From Streptomyces sp. BR123 (lineage in GTDB: Bacteria > Actinomycetota > Actinomycetes > Streptomycetales > Streptomycetaceae): a stretch of 64,000 nt of DNA. Positions 1 to 8,447 of this stretch are shown in pieces (position 1 is the stretch's first letter; every line of letters starts with the position of its first letter). The notes beneath the pieces are model-generated. The model did no database searches and was not told the origin of the DNA. It saw only the letters and a program-made list of their open reading frames with translations. A program made the position numbers and the translations under genes. The DNA lies in the NCBI RefSeq assembly GCF_013401435.1, contig NZ_JACBGN010000006.1, forward strand, positions 1 to 64,000. Direction: 5' to 3'.

Positions 1-116
1 GCCCCCGCCCCCGCCGTCGCGCGCTGCGCACGCACGCCCGACGGCCCGCACGCCCTGCCGCTCACGCCCGGGCACGACACGGCCCTCCCTGCCCGCCTTC
101 CTGACGCCGGTGCGGT
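1..116. other. Left edge, no gene seen
   Basis: This short GC-rich stretch lies downstream of the minus-strand gene that ends at 117. I see no convincing reading frame, hairpin or promoter in it. It may hold the 3' flank of a gene outside the window. Confidence 0.4.
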
Positions 117-1643
117 TCAGGGCTGTCGCGAGCGGGCCTTGTAGGCCGCCTTGCGGGCCTCCTTGGCAGCCTTCCTGTCCGGGTGCAGCCGGCCCATCGC
201 CTCCAGCACCTCCCCCGCCGCCGGGTGGTCCACCCGCCACGCCTGGTCGAAGAAGCCCGTGTGGTGGGCGGTCAGGGACTCCATCAGCAGCGGCAGTTCC
301 ACGGCCTGCGCGTCCGCGGCCAGCTGCGCCGCGATCGTGTCGACGGTCAGCCAGTACACCATCGCCCCGTTCGGAGCCGGTACGTCGGCGGCCCCGCGCT
401 CGGCGAGCCACACCCGGGCGAGGCCGCCGAGCTCCGGGTCGTCCAGCACCGCCCGGACCGCCGGCTCGGCGCCCTCCCCGGCGGACGCGAGGGCCTGCTG
501 GCAGCGCAGCCGGCGCAGCGGGGCGCCGTGGTCCGAGCCGCGGGCAGCGGCCAGCAGCTCGGCGACCGCGCCGGACGGTTCGCGGTCGGCGAGCCACTGG
601 CCGATCTCGGCCTGGGCCGCGCCCTCGGGGTAGTCGCAGACCGCGTCGAGCAGCGCGTCGGCGCCCTTGTCGGCGAGGTCGCCGACGGCAGGGGCCGTGA
701 TGCCGGCCTCCCGCATGCGCGCGCGGAGGCCGTACAGACCGAGCGGGGTGAGGCGGACCATCCCGTACCGGGAGACCTCCTCCGCGTCGAGCTCGCGCGG
801 GCCGGCTCCGGCGGGCTCCTCGTCATCGGTCTGCGCCATCAGCGTTTCGTCGACGGGCCGGTACTCGACCAGCCCGATCGGCTCCAGCTGCCGGAACTGG
901 TCGTCCAGGCGCATCATCACGTCCGAGACCTGCTCCAGCGCGGCGTCCGTCGGCCGGGCCATGCCGTCCGGAACCACCATGGAGGCGGCGAGCACGGGCA
1001 GCGGCACCGCGCCGCCCCGCTCGACACCGGCGTCGGCGACGGTGAGCAGGTAGAGGTTGGCGAGAACGCCGTCGAGGAAGTCGGCCTCCCGCTGCGGGTT
1101 CCAGTCGAGCCGGTCGAAGTCGATGGTGCCGCCCTCGTCCAGCGCGTCGACGAGGTCGTCGAGTCCGGGCACGGCCGCGTCGGCGAGGACGGCGTCCAGA
1201 GCGGACAGCCACAGGTCGAGCACCTCGGCGGGCGCGCCGCCACCGACCCGCGCCAGGTCCTCGCCGGCCGTGGCGCCGCCGAACTCCCCGGTCCCGCCCG
1301 CCTCCGCAGCACCCGCTTCCCGGCGACCCGCCTCCGCACCGTCCGCCTCCGGCCCTTCCGGCTCGGTCAGTTCGACGAGGCCGGTGTCGAGGGCCGTCCT
1401 CCACGCCTGGCTCGCGTCCGCGCGGGCGTCCGCGTCTGCGGGGTCGAGGCCGAGCGCGGCGGCGGCCTCGGGCAGCTGCGCCCGGTCGAGTTCGCCGTTG
1501 CCGTCGACGCGGGTGCCGGGGCCGGCCCAGCGGGCCAGGCGCACGGCGCGGGCGAACAGGGGGGCGACGAGGGCGTCTCGGGCGAGTTCCGCGTCGGAGG
1601 GCAGCCGTACCGGCGGCAGGGTGGAACGCGGCTCTGCGGACAT
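117..1643 (-). CDS. Large uncharacterised protein (508 aa)
   Basis: I do not recognise this family. The protein is soluble, acidic and Ala/Leu/Asp/Glu-rich, without a signal peptide or membrane segment. An Ala/Gly/Glu-rich low-complexity stretch lies around residues 95-130. A segment near residue 290 (VRLTPLGLYGLRARMREAG) resembles the end of a winged-helix domain. The part after about residue 310 looks like an alpha-helical repeat with HEAT-like spacing. The C-terminus is strongly basic (KAAKEARKAAYKARSRQP). I chose the ATG at 1643 because GAGGAG lies about 10 nt upstream; the open frame continues further 5' without another good ribosome site. It stands alone and is divergent from the nuclease gene. 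Existence as a gene is well supported by codon use and length; its function is unknown. Confidence 0.75.
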   Translation of the reverse strand: MSAEPRSTLPPVRLPSDAELARDALVAPLFARAVRLARWAGPGTRVDGNGELDRAQLPEAAAALGLDPADADARADASQAWRTALDTGLVELTEPEGPEADGAEAGRREAGAAEAGGTGEFGGATAGEDLARVGGGAPAEVLDLWLSALDAVLADAAVPGLDDLVDALDEGGTIDFDRLDWNPQREADFLDGVLANLYLLTVADAGVERGGAVPLPVLAASMVVPDGMARPTDAALEQVSDVMMRLDDQFRQLEPIGLVEYRPVDETLMAQTDDEEPAGAGPRELDAEEVSRYGMVRLTPLGLYGLRARMREAGITAPAVGDLADKGADALLDAVCDYPEGAAQAEIGQWLADREPSGAVAELLAAARGSDHGAPLRRLRCQQALASAGEGAEPAVRAVLDDPELGGLARVWLAERGAADVPAPNGAMVYWLTVDTIAAQLAADAQAVELPLLMESLTAHHTGFFDQAWRVDHPAAGEVLEAMGRLHPDRKAAKEARKAAYKARSRQP

Positions 1644-2023
1644 GGATTGGGTCTCCTCGCGGACGCGGTCGTTCGGAGGGCCGTCAGCGGCCGTCCGGCG
1701 CACCAGAGTAGACGCAATTCGGACGTGTCCGGCGGTCATACCTTTGGTTCATCTCACAGTCGGCCTCCGTATGTCCTGGAGGTCTTGACAACGTCCCTGA
1801 TCACCCAGGAAATTGACGCGCGTAGACATTAGGGGGACCCCGGCGATCCCTGCGGAACACGTACGGCCAGCCCGTCGACCACCGTGGATTTCCGGCCATT
1901 CAGCACCGCAGTACCGCACCGCAGCACCGCATCGCAGCACCAAGGCACCGCCGCTGTACCGCTCCTCGCAGTACCGCGCCGCCCCCCTCCGCTTTCCTCC
2001 TCCACACACCGGAGTACCTGACC
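1644..2023. other. 380-bp intergenic region with short GCAGYACCGC repeats
   Basis: This divergent region separates the 508-aa gene from the nuclease gene. A possible plus-strand promoter is TTGACA (1785-1790) with GAAATT (1809-1814) 18 nt later. From about 1901 to 1980 the 5' leader of the nuclease contains several imperfect copies of GCAGYACCGC. A single GTTCATCT-like motif near 1747 recalls half of a PhoP box, but I see no second direct repeat. I see no gene here. Confidence 0.4.
1785..1814 (+). promoter_or_regulatory. Candidate promoter of the secreted nuclease
   Basis: The -35 TTGACA at 1785-1790 matches the housekeeping consensus. After 18 nt comes GAAATT at 1809-1814, which keeps the conserved A2 and T6 of a Streptomyces -10. 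This would give a leader of about 200 nt. The -10 is weak, so the call is tentative. Confidence 0.3.
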
Positions 2024-3868
2024 ATGCACTCCTCACACCCCCGCTCCGCCGCCGTCGCGGCCCTCGTCGCGGGCGCCCTGGCCACCGGCCTGCTCACGGG
2101 CACCGCCGGCGCGGCCGAAGGCGTCGCGGCCGACGGCGCGGTGCGCATCCACGACATCCAGGGCACCACCCGGATATCCCCGCTGAACGGCAAGCAGGTC
2201 ACCGACGTCGCGGGCATCGTGACGGGTGTGCGCGCCCACGGCTCGCGCGGCTTCTGGATCCAGGACCCCGACGCCGACGACAACGCGGCCACCAGTGAGG
2301 GCATCTTCGTCTTCACGGGCTCCGCCCCGACCGTCGCCGTCGGCGACGCCGTCAAGGTCTCCGGCCTGGTCGGCGAGTACGTTCCCGGCGGCGTCAACTC
2401 CGGCAACCAGTCGGTCACCCAGATCTCCAAGCCGGCCGTCACCGTGGTCTCCTCGGGCAACGCCCTGCCCGAGGCCGCCGCCGTCAACGAGTACACCGTG
2501 CCCGCCGCCTACGCCCCCGCGGGCGACCCGGCCGCCGCCGGCAGCATCAACGGCCTGGCCCTGAACCCGTCCCGCTACGCCCTGGACTTCTACGAGTCCC
2601 TGGAGGGCATGAACGTCGCCATCGGCACCTCGCGCGTGGTGGGCGCCACCGCCGCCGAGTACGGCGAGCTGTGGGTCACGGTCAAGGGCTGGGAGAACAA
2701 CGCCAAGCGCGGCGGCACCCTCTACGGTTCCTACGAGTCCCAGAACACCGGCCGCCTGAAGGTCCAGCAACTGGCCCCGCTCGCGCAGCAGCCCTTCCCG
2801 GTAGCCAACGTCGGCGACAAGCTGACGGGCACCACCGAAGGCCCGATGGACTTCAACCAGTTCGGCGGCTACACCCTGGCGGCCCGCACCCTGGGCACCC
2901 TCTCCAAGGGCACCACCGCCCCCGAGAAGACCAAGGCGCAGGCGCCGGGCGAGCTCGCGGTGGCCACGTACAACGTCGAGAACCTCGACCCGACCGACCC
3001 GCAGGAGAAGTTCGACGCCCTCGGGAAGGCGGTCGTGGAGAACCTGGCCTCGCCCGACATCCTGGCCCTGGAGGAGATCCAGGACGACAACGGCGCCAAG
3101 AACGACGGCACGGTGTCCGCCGAGCAGACCCTGGCCAGGTTCACGGCGGCGATCGCGGCCGCCGGCGGCCCTTCCTACCAGTGGCGCACCGTCAACCCGT
3201 CGAACAACCAGGACGGCGGCGAGCCCGGCGGCAACATCCGCCAGGTGTTCCTGTTCAACCCGGCCCGCGTCTCGTTCACCGACCGCGCCGCCGGCGACGC
3301 CACCACCGCCACCGGTGTGACCACGGAGAAGGGCCGCGCCGCCCTCACCCACTCCCCGGGCCGCATCGACCCGGCGAACCCTGCGTGGAAGGACAGCCGC
3401 AAGCCGCTGGCCGGCGAGTTCGTCTTCCGCGGCCGCCCGGTCTTCGTGATCGCCAACCACTTCGGTTCGAAGGGCGGCGACGAGGCCCTGACCTCCCACC
3501 ACCAGCCGCCGGCCCGCCCCTCCGAGGCCAAGCGGCTGCAGCAGGCGCAGGCCGTGAACGCCTTCGTCAAGGAGCTCCTGGCCGTCGACAAGAACGCCAA
3601 GGTCCTCGCCCTCGGCGACATCAACGACTTCGAGTTCTCGGACACGACGAAGGCGCTGGAGGACGGCGGCGCGCTGTACTCGGCCATCAAGTCGCTGCCG
3701 AAGTCGGAGCGCTACTCGTACGTCTTCCAGGGCAACGCCCAGGTGCTGGACCAGATCCTGGTCAGCCCGGCGGTCAAGGGCTACACGTACGACAGCGTGC
3801 ACATCAACGCCGAGTTCTCGGCGCAGAACAGCGACCACGACCCGCAGGTGCTGCGCTTCCGCCCGTAA
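2024..3868 (+). CDS. Secreted endonuclease/exonuclease/phosphatase-family nuclease (614 aa)
   Basis: Residues 1-30 form a Sec signal peptide with a hydrophobic Ala/Leu core and an AGA-A type cleavage site. Residues about 40-300 resemble the OB-fold accessory region of large extracellular nucleases (RGFWIQDPDADDNAATSEGI). The C-terminal half is an endonuclease/exonuclease/phosphatase domain: it opens with VATYNVENLDP, has the metal-binding Glu in LALEEIQDDNG, the catalytic region FVIANHFGSKGGD, LALGDINDFEF, and ends with the catalytic SDHDPQ. All expected active-site motifs are present. Its likely role is degradation of extracellular DNA or RNA for nutrient or phosphate recovery. It is monocistronic, with a strong hairpin 27 nt after the stop. 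The family is confident; substrate preference is not visible. Confidence 0.88.
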   Translation: MHSSHPRSAAVAALVAGALATGLLTGTAGAAEGVAADGAVRIHDIQGTTRISPLNGKQVTDVAGIVTGVRAHGSRGFWIQDPDADDNAATSEGIFVFTGSAPTVAVGDAVKVSGLVGEYVPGGVNSGNQSVTQISKPAVTVVSSGNALPEAAAVNEYTVPAAYAPAGDPAAAGSINGLALNPSRYALDFYESLEGMNVAIGTSRVVGATAAEYGELWVTVKGWENNAKRGGTLYGSYESQNTGRLKVQQLAPLAQQPFPVANVGDKLTGTTEGPMDFNQFGGYTLAARTLGTLSKGTTAPEKTKAQAPGELAVATYNVENLDPTDPQEKFDALGKAVVENLASPDILALEEIQDDNGAKNDGTVSAEQTLARFTAAIAAAGGPSYQWRTVNPSNNQDGGEPGGNIRQVFLFNPARVSFTDRAAGDATTATGVTTEKGRAALTHSPGRIDPANPAWKDSRKPLAGEFVFRGRPVFVIANHFGSKGGDEALTSHHQPPARPSEAKRLQQAQAVNAFVKELLAVDKNAKVLALGDINDFEFSDTTKALEDGGALYSAIKSLPKSERYSYVFQGNAQVLDQILVSPAVKGYTYDSVHINAEFSAQNSDHDPQVLRFRP

Positions 3869-3894
3869 CACCACGGCACCGCACCACCGTGCGC

Positions 3895-3928
3895 CCGCAG
3901 CCCCGGGGGACGACCCACGGGGCTGCGG
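3895..3928 (+). terminator. Hairpin terminator after the nuclease gene
   Basis: CCGCAGCCCCG (3895-3905) pairs perfectly with CGGGGCTGCGG (3918-3928) across a 12-nt loop. There is no U-tract, which is usual for Streptomyces terminators. Confidence 0.75.
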
Positions 3929-3990
3929 CCTCCGGTCCGCGTCAGGGCCCGGCCGCCGTCCCGGCCGGGCCCTCTGCCACACTTCCGGCC

Positions 3991-4428
3991 ATGATCCTCC
4001 GCGAAGCCACCCGCCCGGACCTGCCCGTCGTGCTCGCCCTGCTGGACGACGACCACGCCGAACGGGCCGAGGTCACCGAGGCCCACAAGCGGGCCTTCGC
4101 CGCCATCGGGGCGGACCCCCGCAACGAGATGCTGGTCCTCGCCGACGGGGACGAGGTGGTGGGCTGCCTGCAGTTGACCTACATACCCGGCCTCGGGCAG
4201 GGCGGCCGGGAGCGGGCGCTGGTGGAGGCGGTCCGGATCCGCGCGGACCGGCGCGGCGGCGGCCTCGGCGCCGAGCTGATGCGGCTCGCCGTGGAGCGGG
4301 CCCGCGGGCGCGGCTGCGGAATGGTCCAGCTGACCAGCAACAAACGGCGCGGCGCCGCCCACCGGTTCTACGAGCGGCTCGGCTTCGCCCGCAGCCACGA
4401 GGGCTTCAAGCTGCACCTGGAACCGTGA
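3991..4428 (+). CDS. GNAT-family N-acetyltransferase (145 aa)
   Basis: This is a complete single-domain GNAT protein. The acetyl-CoA pyrophosphate-binding motif A is seen as RADRRGGGLGAELMRLAVE near residues 83-101. Motif B is near the C-terminus (AHRFYERLGFARSHEGFK), with the Tyr that usually acts as general acid. The acceptor substrate cannot be read from the sequence. The ATG at 3991 is the first start after the upstream terminator and gives the expected length for the family. The gene is monocistronic. Confidence 0.85.
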   Translation: MILREATRPDLPVVLALLDDDHAERAEVTEAHKRAFAAIGADPRNEMLVLADGDEVVGCLQLTYIPGLGQGGRERALVEAVRIRADRRGGGLGAELMRLAVERARGRGCGMVQLTSNKRRGAAHRFYERLGFARSHEGFKLHLEP

Positions 4429-4624
4429 GTTCCGGCACCGGGAGGCCGCGGAGCGGCAGCCCGGCGGTTCTCCAGCCGAAAAAACGGGCAGAAAGGGGAA
4501 GTCGGGGACTTTCGACCCTGGCGTGACGCTCGCCACATCCCGGCCCCTTCGGCCCGGGTTGTGGTGTTGAGTGTGTTCACGCCCGGTCTCGCCTTCCTGC
4601 CTTGCCCGTCGCCCGGAGGTCCGC

Positions 4625-4903
4625 GTGCTCCCCTCGATCTCCCCCGCCCAGCAGATCGGCGTCGCCGTCCTGCTCGTGGCCGTCCTCCTGTGGCTGGCCG
4701 GATTCGGTCGCCTGGTCCGGGGGGCCCGCTTCCCCCACCGCCCGGAGCCCGAGCCCCGCGTCGCGGGCCTCGCCGGGCTCGCCGCGATCCCCGCCCAGCG
4801 CCGCGCGGAGGCGCACCCGATGGAGTCGGTCGAGTTGACCGAGGCGGAGGAAGAGGCCTTCGCGAGCCTGGTCCGCTCGATCCGCACCCTCCCCCAGCGC
4901 TGA
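4625..4903 (+). CDS. Small single-span membrane protein (92 aa)
   Basis: One transmembrane helix (QIGVAVLLVAVLLWLAGFG, about residues 8-26) follows a short N-terminus. After it come a basic stop-transfer segment (RLVRGARFPHR) and an acidic cytoplasmic tail with VELTEAEEEAFASLV. GTG at 4625 is chosen because GGAGG (4615-4619) sits 5 nt upstream; a longer frame from 4571 has no ribosome site. The family is uncharacterised. It is followed by a 20-bp bidirectional hairpin shared with dapD. Confidence 0.65.
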   Translation: MLPSISPAQQIGVAVLLVAVLLWLAGFGRLVRGARFPHRPEPEPRVAGLAGLAAIPAQRRAEAHPMESVELTEAEEEAFASLVRSIRTLPQR

Positions 4904-5011
4904 CCCACGACAGCCCCGCGGCAAACCCGGAGCCGAACCGGGGCTGAACCCGCCGCCCGGACACGAACACCGGACCGCCGGCCTCCCGCCACACCCAACC
5001 CCCGAAAACGC

Positions 5012-5064
5012 GCGCGGCCGGTGTGCGCTCCCCCGCTCGGGGAGGGAGCGCACACCGGCCGCGC
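5012..5064. terminator. Strong bidirectional terminator between the small membrane protein gene and dapD
   Basis: A perfect 20-bp stem is formed by 5012-5031 and 5045-5064, with a 13-nt loop that can pair further. It lies between two convergent genes and can serve both. Confidence 0.85.
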
Positions 5065-5079
5065 CAGGGCGGCGGGGCG

Positions 5080-6060
5080 TCAGTTGTGGCTGTGCAGGAC
5101 GTCGTTCAGGCCGCCCCAGACCGCGTTGTTCGGGCGTGCCTCGACGGCACCGGTGACCGAGTTGCGGCGGAAGAGGACGTTGTTGGCGCCCGAGAGGGTC
5201 AGCGCCTTGACGATCTCGCCGTCCGGCAGGGTGACGCGGGTGCCCGCGGTGAGGTAGAGACCGGCCTCGACGACGCACTCGTCGCCGAGCGCGATGCCGA
5301 TGCCCGCCTCCGCACCGATCAGGCAGCGCTCGCCGACCGAGATGATCTGCTTGCCACCGCCGGACAGGGTGCCCATGGTGGAGGCGCCGCCGCCGATGTC
5401 CGAGCCGTCGCCGATGACGACGCCCGCGGAGATGCGGCCCTCGACCATGGACGTGCCGAGCGTGCCGGCGTTGAAGTTGACGAAGCCCTCGTGCATGACG
5501 GTGGTGCCCTCGGCGAGGTGCGCGCCGAGGCGGACCCGGTCCGCGTCGGCGATGCGCACGCCCTTGGGGGCGACGTAGTCGGTCATCCGCGGGAACTTGT
5601 CGATCGAGGTGACCTGGAGGTGCAGGCCGGCGGCGCGCGCGTTCAGGCGCACGGTCTCGACCTGGTCCACGGCGACGGGGCCGAGGGAGGTCCAGGCGAC
5701 GTTGGCGAGGAGGCCGAAGACGCCGTCCAGGCTCTGGCCGTGCGGCTTGACCAGGCGGTGGCTGAGCAGGTGCAGGCGCAGGTACGCGTCGTGCGCGTCC
5801 AGCGGCTTGTCCTCCAGGGAGGCGATCACGGTGCGGACGGCCACGACCTCGACACCGCGCACCTCGTCCTTGCGGATCGCCTTGGCCGCGGCGGCGCCCA
5901 GGAGTTCCACGGCCTGCTCGGCGGTGAGGCGCTCGGTCCCGGCCGGGCCGGGCTCGGTGACCAGCTCCGGCGCGGGGAACCAGGTGTCGAGGACGGTGCC
6001 GTCAGCGGCGAGGGTGGCGAAACCGGCGGCGGCGGCGCCGGTGGTACGGGTAGCAGTCAT
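5080..6060 (-). CDS. dapD: 2,3,4,5-tetrahydropyridine-2,6-dicarboxylate N-succinyltransferase
   Basis: The enzyme transfers a succinyl group from succinyl-CoA to tetrahydrodipicolinate in the diaminopimelate/lysine pathway. The 326-aa protein has the actinobacterial DapD layout: an N-terminal alpha/beta domain and then a left-handed beta-helix of hexapeptide repeats (about residues 165-285; [41 protein letters not shown]). The Glu- and Gly-rich loop [15 protein letters not shown] carries the expected active-site region. No Shine-Dalgarno is visible. Instead TAGGTT ends 6 nt before the ATG, which suggests leaderless transcription from that -10. The gene ends 16 nt from a strong shared terminator. 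Confidence 0.95.
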   Translation of the reverse strand: MTATRTTGAAAAGFATLAADGTVLDTWFPAPELVTEPGPAGTERLTAEQAVELLGAAAAKAIRKDEVRGVEVVAVRTVIASLEDKPLDAHDAYLRLHLLSHRLVKPHGQSLDGVFGLLANVAWTSLGPVAVDQVETVRLNARAAGLHLQVTSIDKFPRMTDYVAPKGVRIADADRVRLGAHLAEGTTVMHEGFVNFNAGTLGTSMVEGRISAGVVIGDGSDIGGGASTMGTLSGGGKQIISVGERCLIGAEAGIGIALGDECVVEAGLYLTAGTRVTLPDGEIVKALTLSGANNVLFRRNSVTGAVEARPNNAVWGGLNDVLHSHN

Positions 6061-6069
6061 ACGGGAAAC

Positions 6070-7317
6070 CTAACCGGCCGCGGCCCGAGGTTGCGAACCG
6101 GTCTCGGGTGCCGGGCGCAGCCCCTGTCGCGCCGGCCGCCGGCCCGCGTACAACACCGCGGCGCCCGCCCCGCCCGCCAGGACCGCGCACAGCGGCCAGA
6201 GCAGCCCGGGGGCCGTCGCGTACAGGGCGCCGCCGAGCGGTGGGCCGAGGACGACGCCGCTGACGGAGACCCCTGCGTACAGGCTCTGGAACCGGCCGAT
6301 GGCGTGCTCGGGTGCCTGGTCGGCGACGTAGGCGGTGGCGGTGGTCTTGTAGAGGATCTCGCCCAGGCTCAGCAGCACGATCATCGAGGCCGCGGTGCCG
6401 ACGCCCGCTCCGGGCAGGAGTGCCGCGTAGGCGGCACCGACCAGCAGCAGCCCGGTGCCGATGACGGGGAGCGGCGGCCGGGCGCGCAGGGCGACGGCGG
6501 CAGGCAGTTCCAGCAACAGGATGACGGCGCCGTTGAGGGCGATCACGAAGCCGAAGTCCCGGGTGTCGAGGCCGTGGTCGGCGAGGAAGACGGGGAAGGT
6601 TCCGTACTGCTGGCGGTAGACGAGGTCGGTCACCAGGACCGCTCCGAGGACGACGAGTACGGCGGGCCGGGCGCGCAGCTCGGCCCACAGGCCGCGGCCG
6701 GGCGCCGCATCGGGGCAGCCGGTGGTGGGACCGGCGGCAGGGGTGCGGGCGGCGGCGCGGGCGGGGACGACCCGCGCGGTCCACAGGGCGAAGAGGAGGG
6801 TGCCGAGGCCGTCGCCGACGAAGAGCCAGTCGTACGAGAGCCGGGTCGCGATCAGCGCGCCCAGCGGCGGGCCGAGGGTGAAGCCGCCGTTGGAGACGCA
6901 GCGTACGACGGCGAAGGCCTGGCGGCGGGCGCCCTCGGGGACGGCCACCGCGACGAGTGCCGAGTTCGCGGCCCGGACCACGCCGGAGGCGTACTGGGCG
7001 AGGGGCAGGGCGGCGTACAGCCCGGCGGCGGGCAGCAGCGGGAAGGAGATGAGGGTGAGGCCGCCGAGCGTGGAGGCGGCGAGCAGGACGCGGCGGTGGC
7101 CGAAGCGGTCGCCGTACCAGCCGCCGGTGAAGTTGCCGGCGACGAGGCCGATGCCGCCGATGCCCGTGACCAGGCCCGCCTGGGCGGTGCCGAGGCCGCG
7201 GGGGCCGGTCAGGTACAGGAAGACGAAGACGAAGGTGAAGCTGACGACGGCGTTGACGAACACCCCCGCTGCCAGCAGCCACACCACTCTCGGCACGTCC
7301 CTCAGCACTTGCACCAT
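6070..7317 (-). CDS. MFS transporter, divergent from an HxlR-peroxiredoxin gene (415 aa)
   Basis: This is a major facilitator with about 12 hydrophobic segments. The loop 2-3 signature is visible (GGWYGDRFGHRRVLLAAS), and the substrate is probably exported. The start is ATG 7317, which removes a hydrophilic 25-residue extension present in the longer open frame and places the protein start at MVQVLRDVPRVVWLL. The gene is divergent from the regulator at 7410, and a 27-bp palindrome lies between them. It is therefore probably repressed by that regulator. The substrate is unknown; a drug or an oxidant/electrophile such as a quinone is plausible given the regulator type. It ends 9 nt before dapD begins on the same strand. 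Confidence 0.82.
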   Translation of the reverse strand: MVQVLRDVPRVVWLLAAGVFVNAVVSFTFVFVFLYLTGPRGLGTAQAGLVTGIGGIGLVAGNFTGGWYGDRFGHRRVLLAASTLGGLTLISFPLLPAAGLYAALPLAQYASGVVRAANSALVAVAVPEGARRQAFAVVRCVSNGGFTLGPPLGALIATRLSYDWLFVGDGLGTLLFALWTARVVPARAAARTPAAGPTTGCPDAAPGRGLWAELRARPAVLVVLGAVLVTDLVYRQQYGTFPVFLADHGLDTRDFGFVIALNGAVILLLELPAAVALRARPPLPVIGTGLLLVGAAYAALLPGAGVGTAASMIVLLSLGEILYKTTATAYVADQAPEHAIGRFQSLYAGVSVSGVVLGPPLGGALYATAPGLLWPLCAVLAGGAGAAVLYAGRRPARQGLRPAPETGSQPRAAAG

Positions 7318-7340
7318 GCCGGACCGCTCCCCCCGCGACT

Positions 7341-7367
7341 TAGTAAGTTCCTTTTGGGAACGGACTA
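7341..7367. promoter_or_regulatory. 27-bp palindrome, probable HxlR operator
   Basis: Half-sites TAGTAAGTTCC (7341-7351) and GGAACGGACTA (7357-7367) are inverted around a 5-nt centre and match at 9 of 11 positions. It lies between the divergent MFS and HxlR-peroxiredoxin genes, where both promoters should be. HxlR-type repressors bind such long palindromes as dimers. The assignment of the binding protein is inference. Confidence 0.7.
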
Positions 7368-7409
7368 TGTCAGCATGACAGCCTTGGGTCAACGGACGAA
7401 GGAGTGCCC

Positions 7410-8288
7410 ATGGCCCAGCGCACGCACCTCGGCGACGCGGACTGTTCGATTGCCCAGGCCCTCGACGTCGTGGGCGACTGGTGGACGCTGCTGATCGTGC
7501 GCGACGCCGCGCGCGGGCTGCACCGCTTCGAGGAGTTCCAGCGCGAGCTGGGGGTTTCCCGGAAGGTGCTGGCCGAGCGGCTGAAGCTGCTGGTCGAGGC
7601 CGGGGTGCTGACGCGCGAGCCGTACCGGGAGCGCCCGGTGCGGCACGAGTACCGGCTGACCCCGCGCGGGCGGGGGCTGCTACCGGTCCTGGTGGCCCTC
7701 CAGGACTGGGGTGACACCTGGGTCCTGGGAGAGGGAGAGATGACGGCGACGACGCAGGAGGCCTCGCGGGAGGCGGAGCGGGTGCACGGGCTGCGCGGCC
7801 GGCGCGTACCGGAGCTGCTGCTGCCGGACCGGTTCGGTGAACTCCGCGACCCGGTCGCGGCCGACACCCCGTTCACCGTCCTGTACTGCTTCCCCGGCGC
7901 GTACGCCCGGGCCGATTCCTACCCGCCCGGCTGGGCCGGCATTCCGGGTGCGAAGGGCTGCACGCTGGAGTCGTGCACCTACCGCGACCAACTCGCGGAG
8001 TTCACGGCGGCGGGGGCGACCGTCCACGGGGTCTCGACCCAGCGGCCCGATGAGCAGCGCGCCTTCGCGGAGGCCGAGCGGCTGCGCTTCCCGCTCCTCT
8101 CGGACGCGGACCTGGGCCTGACGGCCGCCCTGCGGCTGCCGACGTTCCGCGCGGCGGGAGTGAGCCGGATCAGGCGGCTGACCCTCGTGCTGGACCGGGA
8201 CCGGACGGTGCGCGAGGTGATCTACCCGATCACGGACATCGAGGCGAGCGTCACCGCGGCCCTCGCCGCGGTCCGCGCCGCCGCCTGA
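7410..8288 (+). CDS. HxlR-type repressor fused to a PrxQ/BCP-type peroxiredoxin (292 aa)
   Basis: Residues 1-105 form an HxlR winged-helix DNA-binding domain (DVVGDWWTLLIVRD; recognition helix near VSRKVLAERLKLLVEAG). Its N-terminal Cys12 is the position used for redox or electrophile sensing in HxlR regulators. A linker of about 30 residues follows. Residues about 135-292 form a thioredoxin-fold peroxiredoxin: LYCFPG, then GCTLESCTYRD with Cys184 and Cys189 separated by four residues. That is the spacing of peroxidatic and resolving cysteines in PrxQ/BCP enzymes. The ATG at 7410 is chosen because GAAGGAG ends 5 nt upstream. It is divergent from an MFS gene with a palindrome between. The fusion suggests a regulator that reduces, or is switched by, peroxides through its own catalytic domain. 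Confidence 0.85.
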   Translation: MAQRTHLGDADCSIAQALDVVGDWWTLLIVRDAARGLHRFEEFQRELGVSRKVLAERLKLLVEAGVLTREPYRERPVRHEYRLTPRGRGLLPVLVALQDWGDTWVLGEGEMTATTQEASREAERVHGLRGRRVPELLLPDRFGELRDPVAADTPFTVLYCFPGAYARADSYPPGWAGIPGAKGCTLESCTYRDQLAEFTAAGATVHGVSTQRPDEQRAFAEAERLRFPLLSDADLGLTAALRLPTFRAAGVSRIRRLTLVLDRDRTVREVIYPITDIEASVTAALAAVRAAA

Positions 8289-8321
8289 CGACACCGGGAG
8301 GCAGGCCTCCGGCGCGGAGCC

Positions 8322-8447
8322 GGGCGGATCAGGGACCCCTTCAGGCCTCCCGGCGCAGGGCCCGGGCGGATCAGGGACCCCTTCAGGCCTCCCGGCGCAG
8401 GGCGCGGGCGAATCGGGGACCCCTTCAGGCCTCCCGGCGCGGGGCCG
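8322..8447. repeat. Three tandem copies of a 42-bp repeat covering the TetR gene end
   Basis: Copies are 8322-8363, 8364-8405 and 8406-8447. The first two differ at one base; the third differs at a few. Each copy includes the segment that encodes the last residues and stop of the TetR gene (RREA, stop at 8425). Because 42 is a multiple of three, all copies keep that stop in the same frame. This looks like duplication of the gene's 3' end. A partial diverged copy is seen just upstream at 8296-8321. Confidence 0.9.

Noticed and set aside
1744-1765. PHO box upstream of the nuclease gene
   Set aside because: Only one GTTCATCT-like unit; the required adjacent 11-nt direct repeat is absent.
5023-7494. 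Very long plus-strand open frame opposite dapD and the MFS gene
   Set aside because: It is antisense to two well-conserved genes and its protein is a Gly/Arg/Asp-rich artefact of the high-GC codon pattern.
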